DNA of 26,862 nt from an uncultured Peptococcaceae bacterium (GTDB lineage: Bacteria > Bacillota > Dehalobacteriia > UBA4068): positions 1 through 26,862 of the forward strand of contig CAMZIS010000002.1 in NCBI GenBank assembly GCA_947307285.1. Direction: 5' to 3'. Under the pieces are notes generated by a model. The model did no database searches. It was not told the DNA's origin and saw only the letters and a program-made list of their open reading frames with translations. Position 1 is the first letter of the stretch. Every line of letters begins with the position of its first letter. Shown here piece after piece: positions 20,762 to 26,862 of the stretch. Made by a program: the position numbers and the translations under genes.

Positions 20762-23686
20762 ATGGTAGCTTTGCGCAAAATGTGGCTCAACATCAACGGA
20801 GCCAACCGTATCTTCGCCTGCGATCCGGAAGAAAAACTGTCGGACGTACTGCGCCGTCTGGGCTGCACCAGCGTAAAGGTGGGCTGCAACGTGGGCGTGT
20901 GCGGCAGCTGCTCGGTCATGCTCAACGGTGAACTGATCCGCTCCTGCACCAAGAAGATGAAGAACATCGAAGAATACAGCCAGGTCATCACCGTGGAAGG
21001 CGTGGGCACCCCCATGCATCCCCATCCCATCCAGATCGCCTTCATGAACTGCGGTTCCATCCAGTGCGGTTTCTGCATCCCCGGCTTTGTTATTTCCACT
21101 TACGCCCTGCTGAAGAGCAACCCCAACCCCACCCGTCAGGACGTGCGCGACTGGTTCACCAAGCATAAGAACGTCTGCCGCTGCACCGGTTATAAGCAGA
21201 TCGTGGACGGCGTCATGGCTGCCGCCAAGGTCATGCGGGGCGAATGCACCCTGGAAGACATCCAGTTCAAGTATCCCGAGGACGGCGAATTCTACGGCAA
21301 GCCCGTGGTCCGTCCTACCGCTCTGGCCAAGGTCTGCGGCGTGGCCGATTACGGCGACGACCAGGAACTGAAGATGCCCGCCGGCAGCTGGCACGCGGTC
21401 ATGGTCCAGCCCAAGGTCTGCCATCACGGCATCATCAAGAACATCGACATTTCCGAAGCGCAGGAGATGCCCGGCGTGGCCAAGGTCATCCTGGCCCAGG
21501 ACATCCTGGATTTCGGCGGCACCAACATCATGCCCGAAGGCCATTTCCATGAACGCTCCAAGGTCATGAAGCCCGCCCGTCAGATCCTCTGCGACGAAAA
21601 GATCTTCCGTTACGGCGACGTGGTCGGCCTGGTAGTGGCCGACAGCAAGGAACACGCCCGGGCCGCTGCGGCCAAGGTCAAGGTGGAAGTGGAGAAGCTG
21701 CCCGAATACCTGACCTATCTGGAAGCCGTCATGCCCGACGCCATCCGCGTCCATGAAGAAACTCCCAACATCTTTGCCGAACAGCCCGTCATGAAGGGCG
21801 TCGGTCTGAAAGACCCGGCCAAGGTGGGCGAGATCGTGGAGAACTCCGCTTATCACGTTGAAGGTTCCTTCCACTCCACCCGCGAGCCGCATCTGTCCAT
21901 CGAAGGCGACTGCGTCCAGGCTTACTTTGACGAAGACGGTCTGCTGACCTTCCAGTGCAAATCTCAGGGCTGCTATTCCTCCCTGGGCCGTATCGGCAAC
22001 TCCCTGGGCCTGCGCAAAGACCAGATGCGCGTCATCATGAACCCCACCGGCGCTTCCTTCGGCTGGTCCACCCATGCCGGCGACCTCTGCCTGGCCGGCG
22101 CTGCCGCCATGGTCATGAAGGCTCCGGTCTCCCTGTCCATGACCTATGAAGAGCATCAGCACTTCTCCGGCAAACGCTGCCCCTCCTACTCCAACGGCGC
22201 TGTGGGCTGCGACAAGGACGGTCACATCACTGCCGCCTGGTTCGATCTGGGCCTGGATCACGGCGCTTACTCCTGGGGCGGCGACGACGTCATGACCAAG
22301 GGCGCCCGCTTCACCTTCTGGCCCTACTACGTACCGGACCTGGCCGGTCTGGTGCGCGTGGCCAACACCAACCATACCTTCGGTACCGCCTACCGTTCCT
22401 ACGGTTCTCCGCAGGCCTACACCTGCTCCGAAGCCCTCATGGATATGCTGGCGGAAAAGGCCGGCATCGATCCCTTCGAGTTCCGCTGGATCAACATCGC
22501 CCGCGAAGGCCAGACCAACATCAACTCCTATCCCTTCCGTCAGTACCCCATGGAAGAGATGATGAAGATCATGAAGCCCAAGTACGAGGCGGCTGTGGCC
22601 CGGGCCAAGGAATTCAACGCCAAGAACGATAAGGTCAAACGGGGCGTGGGTCTCGCCTGGGGCGGCTTCAACGTCACCGAAGGCGGCACCGACTCCGCCT
22701 CCGCCGCTGTGGAGCTGCTGCCCGACGGCCGCATCGCCAAGTACGACACCTATCAGGAACTGGGCCAGGGCGGCGATATCGGCTCCCTGATGATCACCCT
22801 GGAAGCCCTGAAAGAACTCAAGCTCAAGCCCGAGGACATCAAGCTGGTTCAGAACGATACCAAGCTCTGCCCCGACTCCGGCATGTCCGGCGCCTCCCGC
22901 ACCCACTTCATGAGCGGCAACGCCACTATCCTGGCCACCCAGAAGCTGCTGGACGCCATGCGCAAGCCCGACGGCACCTTCCGCACCTATGATGAGATGA
23001 AGGCCGAGGGTCTGGAGACCAAGTACACCGGCAAATGGTCCTGCACCAGCGTGCCCGGCCTCTGCCGTCCCGACCCCAACACCGGTATCGGCGATCCTTC
23101 TCCTTCCTACACTTACTGCCTGAACATGGCCGAAGTGGAAGTCGATCTGACCACCGGCAAAGCCACCTGCGTGGGCTTCACCTGCGTGGACGACATCGGC
23201 AAGCCCGGCAACATCCAGGCGGTCAACGGTCAGGCTTACGGCGGCATCGCCCATGCCATCAACTTCGCGCTGAAGGAAGACTATCAGGACGTCAAGAAGC
23301 ATGCCAACATCGCCGGCGCCGGCGTCAACTACTGCAACGACACTCCGGACGACATCGAAGTCATCCACTACGTCCGCCCGGACGAAGTCGGTCCCTTCGG
23401 TTCTTCCGGCGCTTCCGAAGCCTTCCAGGCTTCCGGTCACGTGGCCGTGCTTAACGCCATCTACAACGCCTGCGGCGTGCGCATCCATGAGCAGCCTGCT
23501 CTGCCCGAAAAGATCAAGGCTGGTCTGGACGCCATTGCCAAGGGTGAAAAGCCCTACGCGCCCGAGCGTTACTTCCTGGGTTCCGACCTGTTCGAGGAAC
23601 TGGAAGAGATCATTGCCAACCCGGTCAAGTTCGGCGGCGAGGACTTCTTCGAACCGCTGAATCAGGGCGCCGAAAAGTTCTTCTAA
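20762..23686 (+). CDS. Molybdopterin-dependent aldehyde oxidoreductase-type hydroxylase (xanthine oxidase family)
   Basis: A 974-residue fused enzyme like Desulfovibrio MOP, with no FAD domain. The N-terminal plant-type [2Fe-2S] site uses C42, C47, C50 and C62. The second [2Fe-2S] helical domain uses C102, C105, C139 and C141 (CGFC and CRC). From about residue 180 the molybdenum domains follow, with GNSLGLRKDQMRVIMNPTGASFGWS, TAYRSYGSPQAYTCSEA, and FGSSGASEAF, which holds the likely catalytic Glu near the C-terminus. Such enzymes hydroxylate aldehydes or N-heterocycles with water as oxygen source and pass two electrons to the iron-sulfur sites. The start at 20762 has GGGAGG seven bases upstream, and an ATG at 20702 lies in a leader hairpin. 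The next genes suggest its electron partner. The substrate is unknown. Confidence 0.94.
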   Translation: MVALRKMWLNINGANRIFACDPEEKLSDVLRRLGCTSVKVGCNVGVCGSCSVMLNGELIRSCTKKMKNIEEYSQVITVEGVGTPMHPHPIQIAFMNCGSIQCGFCIPGFVISTYALLKSNPNPTRQDVRDWFTKHKNVCRCTGYKQIVDGVMAAAKVMRGECTLEDIQFKYPEDGEFYGKPVVRPTALAKVCGVADYGDDQELKMPAGSWHAVMVQPKVCHHGIIKNIDISEAQEMPGVAKVILAQDILDFGGTNIMPEGHFHERSKVMKPARQILCDEKIFRYGDVVGLVVADSKEHARAAAAKVKVEVEKLPEYLTYLEAVMPDAIRVHEETPNIFAEQPVMKGVGLKDPAKVGEIVENSAYHVEGSFHSTREPHLSIEGDCVQAYFDEDGLLTFQCKSQGCYSSLGRIGNSLGLRKDQMRVIMNPTGASFGWSTHAGDLCLAGAAAMVMKAPVSLSMTYEEHQHFSGKRCPSYSNGAVGCDKDGHITAAWFDLGLDHGAYSWGGDDVMTKGARFTFWPYYVPDLAGLVRVANTNHTFGTAYRSYGSPQAYTCSEALMDMLAEKAGIDPFEFRWINIAREGQTNINSYPFRQYPMEEMMKIMKPKYEAAVARAKEFNAKNDKVKRGVGLAWGGFNVTEGGTDSASAAVELLPDGRIAKYDTYQELGQGGDIGSLMITLEALKELKLKPEDIKLVQNDTKLCPDSGMSGASRTHFMSGNATILATQKLLDAMRKPDGTFRTYDEMKAEGLETKYTGKWSCTSVPGLCRPDPNTGIGDPSPSYTYCLNMAEVEVDLTTGKATCVGFTCVDDIGKPGNIQAVNGQAYGGIAHAINFALKEDYQDVKKHANIAGAGVNYCNDTPDDIEVIHYVRPDEVGPFGSSGASEAFQASGHVAVLNAIYNACGVRIHEQPALPEKIKAGLDAIAKGEKPYAPERYFLGSDLFEELEEIIANPVKFGGEDFFEPLNQGAEKFF

Positions 23687-23707
23687 TCCGTAGTTCTGTT
23701 TCATCCG

Positions 23708-23744
23708 CTGCGGCAGCCGTGTGTTTCCGGCTGCCGCAGTTTTT
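23708..23744 (+). terminator. Terminator of the molybdenum hydroxylase gene
   Basis: An 11-bp GC-rich perfect stem (23708-23718 with 23729-23739), a 10-base loop and a five-T run (23740-23744), 21 bases after the stop codon. Confidence 0.94.
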
Positions 23745-23745
23745 A

Positions 23746-23774
23746 TTGCTACCCGTTTATTCTTGCGGTATAAT
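23746..23774 (+). promoter_or_regulatory. Sigma-A promoter giving a probable leaderless mRNA
   Basis: TTGCTA (23746-23751), a 17-base spacer and a perfect TATAAT (23769-23774). The start codon ATG is at 23781, seven bases after the -10, where transcription itself should begin. No Shine-Dalgarno sequence is present. Confidence 0.72.
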
Positions 23775-23780
23775 AATGTT

Positions 23781-26030
23781 ATGGAAGAATACGATAAACT
23801 CAAAGCGGCGGAAGACGTGGTCGAGGTCTGCTGGGAAAAGGAAGAACCTTTCTGCGCCTCCGCATGCCCTTTTCATTACGACATCCGTGAATTCATCACC
23901 CGTCTGAGGAGAGGCAGCTTCAATTCGGCCTTCCGCACCTTCTATAACGGTGTGGCCTTCCCGGAGCTGGTGGAAAAGCTGTGCCCCGGCTACTGCAAGA
24001 AGGTCTGCCCGCGGGAACGGACCGATCAGGCTGTTGATTTGCCGCGGCTGGAAAAAGCAGTGGTGGAATTGGCCAGCAATACCAGACCCACCAGCTACAA
24101 CATGCCGGCCAAGCCGGGCCGCTTTGCCATCATCGGCGGCGGCATCAGCGGGCTGGGCTGCGCCTTGCGTCTTTGCCAGCGCAAGTACGACGTTACCATA
24201 TTCGAGCAGGGGCCGCGTATCGGCGGTCACCTGCTGCAGCTGCTGTCCGAGGAAGAAGTGCAGGCGCTTATCGACAAGCAATTCACCTATGAGCATTATC
24301 AGCTGCATCTGAACACCAGGATCGAGAGCCTGGATGAGCTGCCTGAAAAATACGACGCGGTCTACGTGGCCACCGGCGGCGACAGCTTCGGCTTGAAATG
24401 GGAAGGCGCCATTCCGGCCGCCACGGACCGGCCCGGCTGCTTCATCGGCGGCGGCGTCACCGGCGCTGAGCTGATCCCCGCGCTGGCACAGGGCCTGACC
24501 GCAGCCACCCTGCTGGAGAATTATCTCAAGACCGGCGTCATGCGGGGCAGCGAGGCCCACCGGCCCACCCGCATGCATCTGGATGAAAGCGCCCTGGTCC
24601 CCACACCGGCGCAGGAGGTGGAAGGGCCCTACGACAAGGAACAGGCTCAGGCCGAGGCCAAACGCTGCCTTACCTGCCGCTGCGACGCCTGCATCCGCCA
24701 CTGCCCCATGATGAACTATTTCGAGAAGTTCCCCCTGCGCATCCGGGATGAGGTCCACGTCACCGTCTACCCCGGCACCCTGGACCACGACGGCACCGTA
24801 GCGCAGCGGCTGATCTCCACCTGCAGCCAGTGCGGTCTGTGCGGCGAAGTCTGCCCCCAGGATATCGACATGGGCGACTTTCTGCGGGTGGCTCATCAGA
24901 TCATGAACACCAGAGAAGCCTTTCCCTGGGCTTTCCACCAGTTCTGGCTGCGGGACATGGAGCACGCCCGGTCGCCCTACGCCGCCTTTGCCGCCTCCCC
25001 GGCGGAAAAGCCCGCCTACGTGTTTTTCCCGGGCTGTCAGGCCGGAGCCTCAGAGCCGCGCTACGTGACTGAGGCCTATGCCCTGCTCAGAGAAAACGAG
25101 CCCGACTGCGGCGTCATGCTTTCCTGCTGCGGCGCGCCGGCGGTGTGGGCTGGCCGGGAAGACCTGCAGCAGCAGGTGTTCGACGATATCCGCGAACAGT
25201 GGCGAAAGTGGGGAGAGCCCACGCTGCTGCTGTCCTGCCCCACCTGTCTGGATATGTTCCAGCGTTACCTGCCGGAGCTGAAGGTGCGGCTGCTCACCGA
25301 CTACCTGTGGGAAAAGGGCGTGACGCCCCGCCGCCGCCTTGAAGGGTCGCTGGCCGTCTTCGACCCCTGCCCCCTGCGCAAACGGCCCGAGTCGCGGCAG
25401 CACGTCAGGGAGCTGGCGAAACAGTCCGGCTGTGATCTGCAAGAGCTGCCCTATCACGGCGAACAGGCCCAGTGCTGCTCCTTCGGCGGCCAGATCGACG
25501 ACACCAACCCGCCCTACGCCAGTTGGCTGGCCGAGCAGCGGGCTGCTGCTTCCGACCTGCCCTATCTGGTCTCCTGCGCCAACTGCCGCGACGTGCTGCA
25601 GAGCAAGGGCAAGCGATGCGTGCATATCTTCGATCTGCTGCTGGGCCTGGAACGGGAAGACAAGATCGCCGACGTGAATCAGCGCCTGGCTAACCGCGAG
25701 CAGGTAAAACGGGAGATCGTCACCGGCTTCTTCCCTGACCGCAAAGCAGAGATCATCGAGCGCGAGCCCGCCGTGAAGCTGGAAGCGGAGGAGGAAGTCC
25801 TGGCCAAGCTGGGGCGGGAGCGTATCCGCCTGGACGACGCGGCTCAGGTCATCGCGGAATGCGAGGCTGACGGCCGGGTCTGCCGGGACGAGCTCTCCGG
25901 CCACTGCTTCGCCTATGCCATGATCGGTCCCGTCACCGTCTGGGCCGAGTATTCTCCCCTGCCCGACGGGGCATTCCGGCTGCACAACGCCTACCAGCAC
26001 CGCATGAAGATCGAAAGCGAGGAAAAGTAG
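23781..26030 (+). CDS. Multi-cluster Fe-S/flavin oxidoreductase with two CCG domains
   Basis: A 749-residue fusion. The N-terminus resembles the Fe-S domain of GltD (C25-x3-C29, C68-x3-C72-x3-C76). A Rossmann fold with G119-G-G-I-S-G124 follows and ends in a GltD-like FAD segment (PGCFIGGGVTGAELIPALAQG, about 218-238). The part between is only about 70 residues, so the second nucleotide-binding domain seems missing. Next come a Cys-rich motif (C296, C299, C301, C304, C308), a classical [4Fe-4S] motif (C348, C351, C354, C358), and two CCG domains (C419, C449-C450, C486, C489; and C530, C565-C566, C599, C602) as in HdrB/HdrD. An unassigned ~110-residue tail ends it. From memory it resembles Desulfovibrio DVU1558-type proteins found beside Mo hydroxylases, so it is a likely electron acceptor of the upstream enzyme. 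The ATG at 23781 is chosen because a promoter abuts it. Confidence 0.88.
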   Translation: MEEYDKLKAAEDVVEVCWEKEEPFCASACPFHYDIREFITRLRRGSFNSAFRTFYNGVAFPELVEKLCPGYCKKVCPRERTDQAVDLPRLEKAVVELASNTRPTSYNMPAKPGRFAIIGGGISGLGCALRLCQRKYDVTIFEQGPRIGGHLLQLLSEEEVQALIDKQFTYEHYQLHLNTRIESLDELPEKYDAVYVATGGDSFGLKWEGAIPAATDRPGCFIGGGVTGAELIPALAQGLTAATLLENYLKTGVMRGSEAHRPTRMHLDESALVPTPAQEVEGPYDKEQAQAEAKRCLTCRCDACIRHCPMMNYFEKFPLRIRDEVHVTVYPGTLDHDGTVAQRLISTCSQCGLCGEVCPQDIDMGDFLRVAHQIMNTREAFPWAFHQFWLRDMEHARSPYAAFAASPAEKPAYVFFPGCQAGASEPRYVTEAYALLRENEPDCGVMLSCCGAPAVWAGREDLQQQVFDDIREQWRKWGEPTLLLSCPTCLDMFQRYLPELKVRLLTDYLWEKGVTPRRRLEGSLAVFDPCPLRKRPESRQHVRELAKQSGCDLQELPYHGEQAQCCSFGGQIDDTNPPYASWLAEQRAAASDLPYLVSCANCRDVLQSKGKRCVHIFDLLLGLEREDKIADVNQRLANREQVKREIVTGFFPDRKAEIIEREPAVKLEAEEEVLAKLGRERIRLDDAAQVIAECEADGRVCRDELSGHCFAYAMIGPVTVWAEYSPLPDGAFRLHNAYQHRMKIESEEK

Positions 26031-26249
26031 ATGGCCTGGAACGACAAGGAGATGGAAGAGCAGCCCCGGCAGATGATCTGCCGCCGCTGCAACGTGCCCA
26101 TGGAAAAAGCCAAGACCGGCTTCAGCTACCTCACCTTCACCTTCCATACCGAGCTGCTGCGCTGTCCCGTCTGCCGTCAGGTCTTCGTACCGGAGGAGCT
26201 GGTCAAGGGCCGCATGTCCCGGGTGGAAGCGGAGCTGGAGGACAAATGA
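26031..26249 (+). CDS. Small CxxC-CxxC redox or zinc-ribbon protein (DVU1557-like)
   Basis: A 72-residue protein that starts immediately after the stop of the preceding gene. It has C17-x2-C20 and C45-x2-C48, enough to bind one zinc or iron. The C-terminal pattern CPVCRQVFVPEELVKGRMSRVEAELEDK is, from memory, typical of a small family found beside Mo-hydroxylase and dicluster genes in Desulfovibrio and anaerobic Bacillota. Its stop overlaps the next start as ATGA. A role as a rubredoxin-like carrier or an assembly factor for the hydroxylase is inference. Confidence 0.82.
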   Translation: MAWNDKEMEEQPRQMICRRCNVPMEKAKTGFSYLTFTFHTELLRCPVCRQVFVPEELVKGRMSRVEAELEDK

Positions 26250-26479
26250 GCAGGATCAATATCTACCAGGCCTTTTTGCTGGCTTTGGAGCTGGACGGCC
26301 ATATCCCGGCCGCTGCCGCCCTGGGCTGCCCCCAGGACGACGTGATCCAGGCCATCACCGCTGTGGAGGAGGAATTCAACGCGCCGCTGCTGGTCTGCCG
26401 CAAGACCGGAGCCTGGCTGACCAGCGAAGGCAAGCAGCTGCTGCCGCAGATACAGGCAAAGGCCGAAGCAAGCAAATAA
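26246..26479 (+). CDS. Stand-alone LysR/ModE-type winged-helix DNA-binding protein
   Basis: A 77-residue protein equal to only the DNA-binding domain of LysR-type or ModE-type regulators. The helix-turn-helix is about residues 17-40 (AAAALGCPQDDVIQAITAVEEEF), and the wing is at about 50-62 (VCRKTGAWLTSEGKQLL). No effector-binding domain follows, and the stop is clean, before a terminator. The ATGA overlap with the previous gene shows it belongs to the redox operon. Because ModE senses molybdate and uses the same fold, a regulator of Mo-enzyme or Mo-transport genes is plausible, but molybdate binding would need a partner domain. Confidence 0.82.
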   Translation: MSRINIYQAFLLALELDGHIPAAAALGCPQDDVIQAITAVEEEFNAPLLVCRKTGAWLTSEGKQLLPQIQAKAEASK

Positions 26480-26506
26480 ACGCTGCTCAATTCTATAAAC
26501 ATACGA

Positions 26507-26535
26507 AAAATCGCCGGTTGTACCGGCGGTTTTAT
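26507..26535 (+). terminator. Bidirectional terminator between the redox operon and the ABC ATPase gene
   Basis: Stem CGCCGG/CCGGCG (26512-26517 with 26523-26528), extended by a T-A pair, with GTTTTATT after it on the + strand and ATTTTT on the minus strand. Confidence 0.88.
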
Positions 26536-26559
26536 TATGCCTTTTCAGGCTCGGCTTTT

Positions 26560-26862
26560 TTAACTCCTGGCTTGCGGCTGCTTCACGTAATAGCGGCCCA
26601 ACGGCCGGGGCAGCAGCTTTTCCGTTTTGCCCCGGGCTACTATATGGCCGCTCTCCAGCTCGATCAGATGGTCGGACAGCTTGCGCACCTCCTTGATGCT
26701 GTGAGTGACCAGGATGATCTCCTTTTGCCAGCTGTGCAGGATCTCGGACAGCTGACGCTGCAGCTCCGCCCGGAGCGGCTCGTCCAACGCGGAGAAGGGC
26801 TCGTCCAGCAGGATGATCTCCGGCTGGAAGGCCAGGATGCGGGCCAAAGCCGCCCGCTGCTG
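26560..26862 (-). CDS. ABC transporter ATP-binding protein, N-terminal part outside the window
   Basis: The frame is open to the right edge on the minus strand. The visible 100 residues begin with QQRAALARILA, the end of the ABC signature region, then Walker B and D-loop (IILLDEPFSALD) and the H-loop His (ILVTHS). The rest of the N-terminus, including Walker A, is beyond the window. The TTG at 26847 is internal and not the start. The C-terminal part is short (no TOBE domain), as in molybdate, tungstate, sulfate or taurine-type importers with small ATPases. The nearby Mo enzyme and ModE-like HTH gene make molybdate or tungstate the best guess, but this is context only. Confidence 0.9.
   Translation of the reverse strand, partial: QQRAALARILAFQPEIILLDEPFSALDEPLRAELQRQLSEILHSWQKEIILVTHSIKEVRKLSDHLIELESGHIVARGKTEKLLPRPLGRYYVKQPQARS

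Noticed and set aside
20660..23803. 1047-residue open frame on the minus strand opposite the Mo-hydroxylase gene
   Set aside because: It is a shadow of strong codon bias on the + strand. The translation is low in complexity (many His, Gly, Val, Asp) with no recognisable domain, and the + strand protein is a clear enzyme with all its cofactor ligands.

Overview
The window looks like chromosomal DNA of an anaerobic, endospore-forming member of the Bacillota, either Clostridia-like or a spore-forming Negativicute. The evidence is a full-length spoIVA, a desulfoferrodoxin beside a flavin reductase/rubredoxin fusion (oxygen-defence genes of strict anaerobes), CCA-encoding tRNA genes, strong AGGAGG ribosome binding sites, and the DUF512-der-plsY-gpsA-spoIVA and obgE-nadD-yqeK-rsfS gene orders. 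Coding DNA is GC-rich. No insertion sequence, prophage gene or CRISPR array was seen.

Layout. 1-1600 (+): end of a flavoprotein-rubredoxin, superoxide reductase and a Bcp-type peroxiredoxin, a small oxygen/peroxide defence cluster. 1611-7490 (-): radical-SAM/PDZ DUF512 protein, Der GTPase, PlsY acyltransferase, GpsA, then spoIVA behind its own probable sporulation promoter. 7592-8480 (-): a DUF2726 membrane-anchored protein, tRNA-Leu(UAA) and tRNA-Cys(GCA). 8441-9028: an AT-rich gene-free stretch with a possible small-RNA promoter and one perfect DnaA box. 9029-11902 (-): obgE-nadD-yqeK-rsfS, covering ribosome assembly, NAD synthesis and Ap4A breakdown.

12058-20139 (+): the most unusual part. 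Two very large coiled-coil proteins (1093 and 1311 residues) and a metallo-beta-lactamase-fold hydrolase form one apparent operon. The two coiled-coil proteins share an M-x-T-[FL]-D-N-A start and a short internal segment, so they are probably paralogues. The second carries a disordered Ala/Glu/Pro-rich region in which a short hydrophobic motif (core ALIM-x-QL) occurs three times and again, degenerate, at the extreme C-terminus. It looks like a multivalent cytoplasmic scaffold. I cannot assign either protein to a known family.

20228-26862: a molybdenum-centred redox region. It has a NifX/NifB-like cofactor-binding protein (-), a fused [2Fe-2S]/molybdopterin aldehyde-oxidoreductase-type hydroxylase (+), a 749-residue multi-cluster Fe-S oxidoreductase with two CCG domains and a shortened flavin domain that seems to start a leaderless mRNA (+), a CxxC-CxxC mini-protein, a stand-alone LysR/ModE-type HTH protein, and the end of an ABC-transporter ATPase (-) that may import molybdate or tungstate. 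Together these suggest an uncharacterised substrate-oxidation system that passes electrons from the Mo centre through [2Fe-2S] clusters to a heterodisulfide-reductase-like partner.
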